From NCBI GenBank assembly GCA_022315425.1, contig JAIUPT010000033.1:1488001-1552000 (forward strand): a stretch of 64,000 bases of DNA, written 5' to 3'. The translations under genes and the position numbers were made by a program. How positions within the stretch are numbered: position 1 is the first letter of the stretch; each line of letters starts with the position of its first letter. Shown piece after piece: positions 56,704 to 64,000 of the stretch. The stretch comes from Pseudevernia furfuracea. Taxonomy: Eukaryota > Ascomycota > Lecanoromycetes > Lecanorales > Parmeliaceae. A model generated the notes under the pieces. That model was not told the origin of the DNA. It was given only the letters and a program-made list of their open reading frames with translations, and made no database searches.

Positions 56704-56861
56704 CGTTTGTTGACTTTTTCGCTACTAGGATTGGTGATTACCACCGTGACCGTGCATGCATGATTCTTGAAACCTCAACGCAAACCTATCCTCCTGACAA
56801 AGTAAACACGAGCTAGCAGCGCCCGAGTCCCCTTATGTCCTGCTCTCACACCTTGCCTCTA

Positions 56862-57699
56862 TCACAGACCTTTCTCTGCAATACGCATTGCGTAGTATAT
56901 TCCACTAGTGAGCGTCACCATATTGAACGCGAAGGAAACCCCATGGAAAGCAAGGAACTTGTTGGTCATGGCCTTGAGTTCTGGCGACTTGGGGGCCTCT
57001 TTCTGAAGGGCTTTTCGGTCGAGGACGGATTCTAGAACATGATCAGCGAATCCGTTCCTGTTTATCCGTGCACTTTAAGATTGACATCGAATCACATACC
57101 AGGCTTGATCGTGTCTTCTTGCGCCTGCAATCCTGTTTTCCCACCACCAGCCTTGAGCTCACGAGCGGTTTCTGGTCCTCATCATCAGCGTAATCTTCCA
57201 AATACCATGCGTCTGGCCCCGAGCCCGTCTCTATCAACGTACCAACGTGCACTTTCCACATAATGTTGACAGTCTTCGGAATCACAACGAGCGCGTTCAG
57301 AGCCGAGGAGACAAACATCATCGTCAAAGGCAGCGTCACAGTCTGGCGATCAGCTTCGTAAATGAGTCCCGGCACGGAAGCCGAGCCTCGGAAAAGGGCC
57401 GCCTCTCCACCACCTCCTGGATAAGTCAGTGCCAGCAGCACACTCCCGATCATTTGCATCTTGGAGTACATGGGCCAGATGGCGGCCATGAGGATGGCGA
57501 ATTGGGGTCTACTGAGGGCGTTTTGGGCGCTGATATTGGCGAGGAATGATTGGTAGATTTGGGCTCCGAGGAGGAAGACCAGGCTGTGGGAAGGTTAGTT
57601 GGGACTCGTTGGAAGAAGAAGGGTACAGGAAGTTAGTTGTGTTACTGACAGGGAAAGGTGATAGAAAGTCTGGTTGCTGAAGAGAGCGAGGAGAGGCAT
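56862..57699 (-). CDS. TMEM205-like (DUF4149) membrane protein (212 aa)
   Basis: Four exons (57699-57650, 57583-57243, 57177-57100, 57031-56862) join in phase. The start MPLLALFSNQTFYHLSL precedes FLLGAQIYQSFLANISA (a first helix), RPQFAILMAAIWPMYSK, MIGSVLLALTYPGG, TMMFVSSALNALVVIPKTVN and, in the last exon, LKAMTNKFLAFHGVSFAFN and MVTLTSGIYYAMRIAE. The arrangement of four helices with a P-K-T after helix 3 and an HG in helix 4 is that of TMEM205 proteins, whose role in fungi is unknown. The third intron acceptor is GATGAG, weakly scored but required for the frame. Confidence 0.75.
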
Positions 57700-58566
57700 T
57701 CTGGCGTTTTTTGAGGGTTGAATGCTTGGGTCTGTGACGGTGTGAAGGCTCTGGTGGATCTGTGTAACCTGAGTTGGTGTGGAGAGTACTATTGATGGTG
57801 GGAAGACAGATGGCAGGTGGGAGTTGTTGACTGATGTTGGAAGAATCAACGAAGCAATTGCAGGCTTTTAATAAATATGAACGAGGTAGGACACTCAATT
57901 GTGTTAGTAGAAGAGTGCTACGGAGGAAAGAGTGAGTCTTTGTGTCAAGGGACTTGGCAAGTCATGTGACCACGGGCTCTGACAGCCACTAGCCTTCTTC
58001 AACACAGCAACACGTACTTCATTAGGGAACGGCCGGGCTCTTTGCCGCACTTCACTTGCAATTGGACATCTGATATCTCTCTTTTTGTCCAGAGTTGTAC
58101 TAGCCATACTCTACCATCAAGACAAAAGCCAAGGAATCCGCTGAGCTTACTAAACATGTGTTATGTGTGTACGCATGAAGAGTCCTCGTAAAGAAGCATC
58201 CCCCCGAACGTTCGACGAGTATCGCGTAAGAAGATATTCGGTTGTATGAGCATTTTGGATATGTACAAATCAGTTCAAAGCTTACTGCTGTAATAAGCCA
58301 GAAGGTCTCGGTTTTGCATTCTCTTCCGTTGTTAGCGAGGCATAGAAAAGAAACCAATTCAGATCGAAATAACCTTTACTTTCCTACCTTTCGACCCGTC
58401 CCTAGGTGCCTAGGTCCATACCCATTATCATGGTCAATCATCGTGCTGAGAGTAGGCTTGTTGCGACCCCGCACCAATGAAGAATTGATCTCAATTTTGT
58501 ACAATACAAGGAATCGTGGATTGACTACCGGAAAGCCCGCCAATAGAACTATCACAAAAGACCCCA

Positions 58567-59399
58567 TCAATTCGTTACTGTGACATACATCGCATTCGAC
58601 CGAACATCACCAGTCCTAGACGCCTTATATTCAAAGAACCCCGTCTGGGCAAGGTGAATTGTAGCTTTCCCTGTAGCGTCCGTCTTTACCCCCGCAACGG
58701 TGGCATTCTGAGTTGCATTACCCGTTCGTCCATCGATAACCGTCACCGTGAAACCTTTACCCTTCTTCACCGTCACAGTCGTGGGTGATAGTTTCAAAAA
58801 AGAGACTTCCAGGTTGATATCAGTATCCCAGCTCGGCCCCAGATTCATGAACGCCCACAGTACATCATCGCCTGGATTCAAAAGCTGCTGGCATCCGCTG
58901 AGGACTAGAGCGCCCCCAAATGAGCTGACTTGATAATTCACTAATGAGCCCCAGTATTGGTAAACAGAGCCATTCCCCCAATCCTCCGTCTCGGCGATCC
59001 TTGTTATGTCGAAGTCGTTCCATGAACTATCATATATGCCGTCATAGGTGAAGCCGCGGACTTTTGCGGCGGCGTCGAGAGCATCAGTAGGAGTGTTACC
59101 GGGTGGTAACCCCAAGTTGGAATTAGTACCTGCTCCCTGGCCGTTGCAGGGGACTGTGACCCCATCGGCGGTTATATTACGTGGGCCCGACGTTATGGGA
59201 CCCTCGTAAAGGGTGGAAACGTTGCTCTCGATGCGGAGGTTGACTGCGTTGTAGCTAGAACCACGTTAAAGTCTTGGACTGGATTGTACAGGGTCACCGA
59301 TGAAGCGAATACGCACCCGTTGGCTTCAGGTGCGGCATATGTAGTTGTCGTTGCTAGAGAAGCGATCAGGCACAGAAAGGTGACACATGAAACCATCAT
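58567..59399 (-). CDS. Secreted fungal surface protein with two-domain beta architecture (256 aa)
   Basis: Exons 59399-59317 and 59254-58567 join in phase. Residues 1-22 are a signal peptide (MMVSCVTFLCLIASLATTTT). The mature part has VNLRIESNVSTLYEGPI, GPRNITADG, PTDALDAAAKVRGFTYDG, a Cys pair (PCNGQG, SGCQQLLNPGDDVLWAF), then a C-terminal Ig-like module (VTVKKGKGFTVTVIDG to YKASRTGDVRSNAMYVTV). The first part resembles fungal surface proteins related to the DUF4430 group. A role at the cell surface is inferred from the signal and composition. Confidence 0.8.
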
Positions 59400-60599
59400 T
59401 GCGGGCTTGACGCAGTGGAAAGCCGGAGTTTTAACCTCTACAAACGTCAGAAGCTGTTTAGTGGTCTGCAGGAAAGAAGACGGAACGAGTGAAGTTCGGG
59501 CCTTAAGTATTGCTCTGGGTCCATATATGCAGGCAGATCAGCTTTCGCCCGAAGCGTGATCCCATTGGTTGAGCGTGGCAGGCAGATACTTGACGTGCTA
59601 GAAGGGGAGTGAACCTGTAAAGTATAAGGTATGCACGATGAGCCTTCGCTTAGCATGCGTTTTGATTGGCTAGTTTGTGTATAGTACGGGGATATTAGAC
59701 GAGCCTGCAGAATGGAGGGCATTGAAGGATTTTAGCTAGAGCGCCACAGACCCTTTAGAGTAAACCATCCACCAAAGTTCCACATCGTCTTCCATCCTCA
59801 GTTGGGCCTTATTCGGCAAGAAGCCATCGTAAAAAATAGTTTTTGGCAAGGCATGTCATCCCGAAGGATCGCGAACAAAAGACAAACGATAGAAGCAAGG
59901 ACGCCTCCCGGCGAAACCAATCGAATTACTACGGCCATCATACTGATTATACAAGGATCGAAAAGTTTACCTGCTACAAGCCAGTGCGCGCTAATGTAGG
60001 AGATATCACATCATTGAAAAGCGATAGCCGGTTGAATCTTCATGGCGACAGAACAAGATATTTGATCTTTTGGGGTGTTTCGTCAATTTTTTGAGTCTCT
60101 GAATAAGATTCTCCTGGCTGAGGCCACACAGAGGTGCTGAGTGGGTCGACGTCGTGGGGACATACAAGTAGTGGTGGTGAGTAAACGATTCGAAAACACT
60201 TATAAAGTTTGAGAAAGAGTTTATTATCTTCTTAATATATAAAAGAGACTCTTAATCTTTTCTCTTTCTTCGAATTCAAGCCGGCGCTAGCCGCAGGCTT
60301 CACAGTAGATATTCGTCCTTCTGGCACATAGAATGAAGAAGCTTTACGACCACCACTCTCAAGCAGGGCCGAATTCATTCTCCCCCCCCCTCATCGAGTG
60401 AAAAATCTATTAATCAAAATTGCTTTACTATCGATTGCACTGATAAATAGATAGATGATTTTCAAATATATGATAGTTGATGTAGTTTCGATTGCAAATC
60501 TAGCAGTTTGCCCTGGAAAACCAACGATTTCCACCATCGCCAACCCTGTCTAAAAGTATACAGATCAAGGGTCCTTTTGAACAGCGTCATCATCTCCCG
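59400..60599. other. Intergenic, upstream of the surface-protein gene
   Basis: No gene recognised. A poly-C run (60382-60391) and AT-rich stretches are present. Confidence 0.4.
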
Positions 60600-62422
60600 T
60601 CACTTCCTCTCCAAATTCTTATGCAGAACATGCTCCCTCATAACCAGACTCACCAGCCCACCGATAATGGCTATGCCTAATGTCGTAAGGAAGACGCCCC
60701 GCAGCGCCTCCATGTATACCTCTCTTACCTCACCCCTCCATTCGACGGGTAGTGCCTTGATCTCATCAAGACTGTCCCTCAACCTCCCAATAATATCAGC
60801 AGCGCCTTCACGGTCGCCAAACTCCGCCCATAATCTAATCTTCAAGATGTTCTGGAATACAGCGGATGCAACTGTGACGCCAATGGCGCTGCCTGTACTT
60901 CGAAACGCATAGGAAGCCGACGTAACGACAGCTTGGTCTTCATGATCCACAGCACTAATGAACGCGAGAAGCGTGGTAGTAAGCATACCGGTGTAGCCTA
61001 TCCCGGACATGAAGAAGGCAAGCATAGGCTCCCATACCGGCGTCGCCAGTGTGAAAGATGATAGCAAAGCGTAAGCCGAAAGGAAAATAATCTGAATACA
61101 GATGTTAAGTATATAGTACTTCCCGGTCCAGCGCATGATGAGTCCAGAAGACACACTACCGATAGCTGCGCCTATAGACTGGGGTATCAATCTCGCTCCA
61201 GCTTGGGTTGTCGACAAGCCTTTGACTTGGAAGTAGATTGGCCCGTAGAAAAGGAGCGAGAAGACGCACATGGATTGGAACCAGTTTGTCAAGCAGGCGG
61301 CCAGCACGGTCCGGTTGAGTAGAAGCTTGACTGGTATTATAGGCTCAGAGGCGTGCCTACTTTCGATGTCAATGAAGACTAAGAGGGAGATGAAAGACAG
61401 GGATAGAGTTGTGTAGATCAGAGGGTGGTTCCATGGAACGACATTGCCGCCGGAGTTCAGGCCGACAAGAAGGAGAACCAGGGTCATAATAAGCGCTGCC
61501 GCGCCGAGGAAGTCGATACGTTTCAAAGCTGATTCGGATGATTGTTTGACCGGGATTTTGACGGTGAAGAATATCAAGATGCCGGAGACGACAGTGAATG
61601 GCACTCTGGGAAATTCCCAGGAGTCAGCAAGTCTTTTATTAGGGATACTGACTTCGCTGAGAAGTTAAGCGAAATAAGGGAGTAATTTGGTTCCTGGATG
61701 TGGGCATCATGGCAAAAGTGCAACATGATATAGAGCTTCCCCAGAAACACCTACTGGATCAAAAATGCCTTTCGCCACCCCCAGGTATCGTTAATCCAAC
61801 CGCCGAAGACACCGCCAAGGCCTGCGCCCACACCATAGCAGATGTTGCCGAAACCTTGCCATACCCCTCGTCGGCGCAGAGGAATGAGATCAGATCCCAC
61901 GAAGGTAGAAATAGCGTTTAGACCTCCGCCGCCCATACCGGCGATAACTCGGCCGAAGATCATGACCCATTCGCTCGTCGCGAGCCCGCAGATGAGATTG
62001 CCAGCGGCGAAGAAAATGTTTGAAAATATCAGCCCCGTCCGTCGAGACAGTATGTCCGTTAGTCGACCGCTAAGCGGCTGGACAGCTGCATTGGCTATGA
62101 GATATGCGGAAGCAAGCCAGGAGAGCAGGGACAACGAATTGAAAGATGCAGATATCGGGGCTGACAAGGTGGCTATGATTGTTGAGTCCAATGCAGCCAG
62201 AAATGTACCAACCCAGATACTGCTCATGACCAGGAGAGCCTCTCCTGTGCTTGGTTCTTCTGCAAGTGGAACATCGTTCTCGTCCTGGCTGTCACCGGCG
62301 TTGTCGGTATCTGGTCCATGTCTTGGTTCATCATCAGTGATGAGTTTGGTATTGCGATTACCAAGTAAAGGACTCGTTTCAGAGGAAGGTTCTTCCGCGT
62401 TGTCATGCTCTGTCAATGCCAT
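60600..62422 (-). CDS. MFS transporter, DHA/Vba-like (557 aa)
   Basis: Exons 62422-61755 and 61605-60600 join in phase across a 149-nt intron, the longest of the window. After an acidic 65-residue N-terminus come ~14 helices. Motif D1 LDSTIIATL and motif A GRLTDILSRRTGLIFS are in the first half, GVGAGLGGVFGGWINDTWGW marks helix 5 and the loop, and a second half runs from FTVVSGILIFF to LGIAIIGGLVSLV. This pattern fits the Vba vacuolar amino-acid or drug:H+ antiporter families; the substrate cannot be told. A 775-bp inverted-repeat element lies 230 bp upstream of the ATG. Confidence 0.88.
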
Positions 62423-62652
62423 AGCTTAGAGGATGAATGTGCATATGAAAATTGCACATAAATCTTTCCAAAAAAGAAGTAACAAGGCAAACAAAGATGA
62501 CGCATGCAGCCGACAAGTCTGAGCTCGAGAATGAAGGAAGTTGATCTATCCTGGTAGAAACATCGACTTGGTGACACCCCACTGCATCCTAGTGGAGAAA
62601 GTGAATGCCGATAGCGGACTCCCAAGCGAGCGGGAGATCGACACGCCATTTA

Positions 62653-63427
62653 GCGTATTCAAAATCCTCTGGAATGCTTGGCGTTAGAGATGCGACGCCA
62701 CCCCACATGGATTTTCGTACTACTGTAGCATAAGCATCCTCCCCACAATTCTCAGATACCAATCACCAAATATCGCAAATAGTCAAATTTGAAGCTACAC
62801 AAACTTCTTGACTGGTTTCATAGTCCCTTAATCGCCATGGTCCTTCCCGTTGATACATAAAAACGCGCTATGGCCAAGCATCTTCTACATGCCCGTCCTT
62901 TCGCCGCATAGCGTCCTTCACCACCTGCCTTGCGTTCTCTTCGACTTTTTTTCGAGCCTTTGCTAGGGCCTTCTTCTTATTGCGTTGCTCCTTAGCCTTA
63001 GCCTTAGCAAGTTCATTCTCTCGCTGCTTCTTCTGAGCGGCGGCGGCGACGATAGCAGCTTAAGCATCGTCCTTTTCGCGTTGCTTCTGGGTCTGAGCCT
63101 GGGCTTTCTTCTTCTTGCGCTGCTCCTGTTTCAGCACCTATCTTTCAGCCTCCTTCGCAGCGGCCAGGTCAGCAGAGGTAAAGCGGTTGTCTGCGTTGTG
63201 AGTACGGGACCGGGGGAGAGGCGGCGGGGTGGCTGATGGGCCATTGATGCGTGTGAAAGGCATGACCGATAGGGCTGAGGTGTGTATAGCTTCAAATTTG
63301 ACTATTTGCGATATTTGGTGATTGGTATCTGACAACTGTGGGAAGATGCTTATGCTACAGTACGAAAATCCTTGTGAAGTGACGTCGCATCTCTAACGCC
63401 AAGCATTCCAGAGGATTTTGAATACGC
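62653..63427. mobile_element. 775-bp non-autonomous element with ~150-bp inverted repeats and TA target
   Basis: Ends 62653-62805 and 63275-63427 are inverted copies at roughly 90% identity, starting GCGTATTCAAAATCCTCTGG. TA flanks both sides (62651-62652, 63428-63429). The interior reads on the minus strand as a Lys/Ala/Gln-rich tail (KKKKAQAQTQKQREKDD, AQKKQRENELAKAKAKEQ) interrupted by TAG and TAA, as if it kept the C-terminal end of a transposase. A RIP-mutated relative is at 54145-54500. Confidence 0.8.
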
Positions 63428-63604
63428 TAAAAGGTTGACAACTCTCGAGTTGCAAAGGTCATGTAGGTATCAAAAGGACTTGCTTTTGAGAGATTCTTGT
63501 GCATCAGCGCTCACCGTAGCCAAGTGCGCACCGAACTGTTGAGAAATACCAATCTACCTATCTCGAGTTATTGCGGTTTTCGAACAGTGTATCATTCTCA
63601 AATA

Positions 63605-64000
63605 CTATGCCTCGCTACTACTACCTATAAATCTACCACGCTCTCTACTCGCGTCCCGCAAAGGCACATGCTCCGCGTCATCCTCCATGTCGTCTGCGTC
63701 AAAGCTTTCAGCGCTTCCAGTCCTTGCCTCCTCATCCCTCAGCTTCCCGAATCCGTTTTTCAAAGCCCACTCTGCTCGGCTTGGGAATGGTGTATCGCAA
63801 TGAGGTGAATTTAGCATTGGGTAGTATCTTCTGTACGAGAAATAAGCGACGAGCATTCCTAGAATCGATCCCGTAGTGACATCGTAGACATCATGTCGAT
63901 AGTCTTCTAAGCGCGAGATCGCGATCAACGCAGCGCCGACTAGAGGTGCTAAGGCGAGCAAAACTCTCGCCAGGTCAGTTCGAGGTCGGAAAACATGCAT
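63605..64000 (-). CDS. PAP2-family lipid phosphate phosphatase, C-terminal part (cut by right window edge)
   Basis: The frame is open to the window end; the Met at 64000 is coincidental and the true start is outside. It carries the third catalytic motif of PAP2 phosphatases, SRLEDYRHDVYDVTTGS (SRxxxxxHxxxD), with the nucleophilic His, preceded by helix VLLALAPLVGAALIAI and followed by helix ILGMLVAYFSYRRYYP. The acidic cytosolic tail ends IGSSSEA. Fungal members are diacylglycerol-pyrophosphate/phosphatidate phosphatases (Dpp1/Lpp1 type). Confidence 0.85.
   Translation of the reverse strand: MHVFRPRTDLARVLLALAPLVGAALIAISRLEDYRHDVYDVTTGSILGMLVAYFSYRRYYPMLNSPHCDTPFPSRAEWALKNGFGKLRDEEARTGSAESFDADDMEDDAEHVPLRDASRERGRFIGSSSEA

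Noticed and set aside
1..64000. CRISPR arrays, bacterial operons, riboswitches
   Set aside because: No direct-repeat/spacer pattern; the gene structure is that of a eukaryotic nuclear genome.

Overview
The window is nuclear DNA of a filamentous ascomycete (Pezizomycotina; a leotiomycete-like fungus is my inference). The evidence is genes split by 41-95 nt spliceosomal introns, a dispersed 119-nt 5S rRNA gene, fungal families such as Bye1, Gpi16, Luc7, UbiA and the 7TM rhodopsin-like family, and DNA transposons with RIP-type C-to-T decay. I assembled gene models by hand from six-frame translation and splice sites; every multi-exon model below closes in phase.

Layout. Positions 1-19.4 kb form a dense housekeeping block: UFD4-type HECT E3 (minus, cut by the left edge), a 13-exon NMN adenylyltransferase (plus), a WW/FF URN1/Dre4-like splicing factor (plus), a ZNF830-like zinc finger (minus), Bye1 (plus), the GPI transamidase subunit Gpi16 (minus), Luc7 (plus), an RGG-rich protein (minus) and proteasome alpha3 (plus). 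From 20 to 25.2 kb lie a Cys-rich fungal gene, a decayed gene and a small three-exon LAMTOR1/Ego1-like gene. A secreted mucin-like protein with an internal cysteine domain occupies 25.8-28.2 kb. A broken Ras-ankyrin reading frame and a serine-hydrolase fragment follow at 29.2-31.2 kb, then a gene-poor stretch.

From 34.2 to 42.0 kb, an alpha/beta hydrolase, a SAM methyltransferase, a UbiA prenyltransferase and a 7TM membrane protein form a loose specialised-metabolism-like neighbourhood with no backbone synthase in view. From 42.4 to 50 kb there is a transposon block: a piggyBac-like element split by a 454-bp solo LTR, a 270-bp TA-flanked MITE, a 5S rRNA gene and a complete 1.5-kb Tc1/mariner-like element. 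From 50.2 to 54.5 kb are relics of a galactose-oxidase-type gene with a Ser-rich ORF and an ankyrin gene that abuts a RIP-mutated repeat. From 55.3 to 64 kb come a second alpha/beta hydrolase, a TMEM205-like membrane protein, a secreted surface protein, an MFS transporter with a 775-bp inverted-repeat element upstream, and the end of a PAP2 lipid phosphatase.

Most unusual observation: both DNA-transposase ORFs are open from start to stop except for eight in-frame UGA codons (five in piggyBac, three in Tc1). These fall where the families carry tryptophan, and there is no frameshift and no internal UAA or UAG. Host genes here use UGA as a normal stop, and RIP-decayed repeats in the same window show UAA/UAG stops instead. 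This looks like UGA-Trp recoding or an unrecognised mutation context, not ordinary decay.
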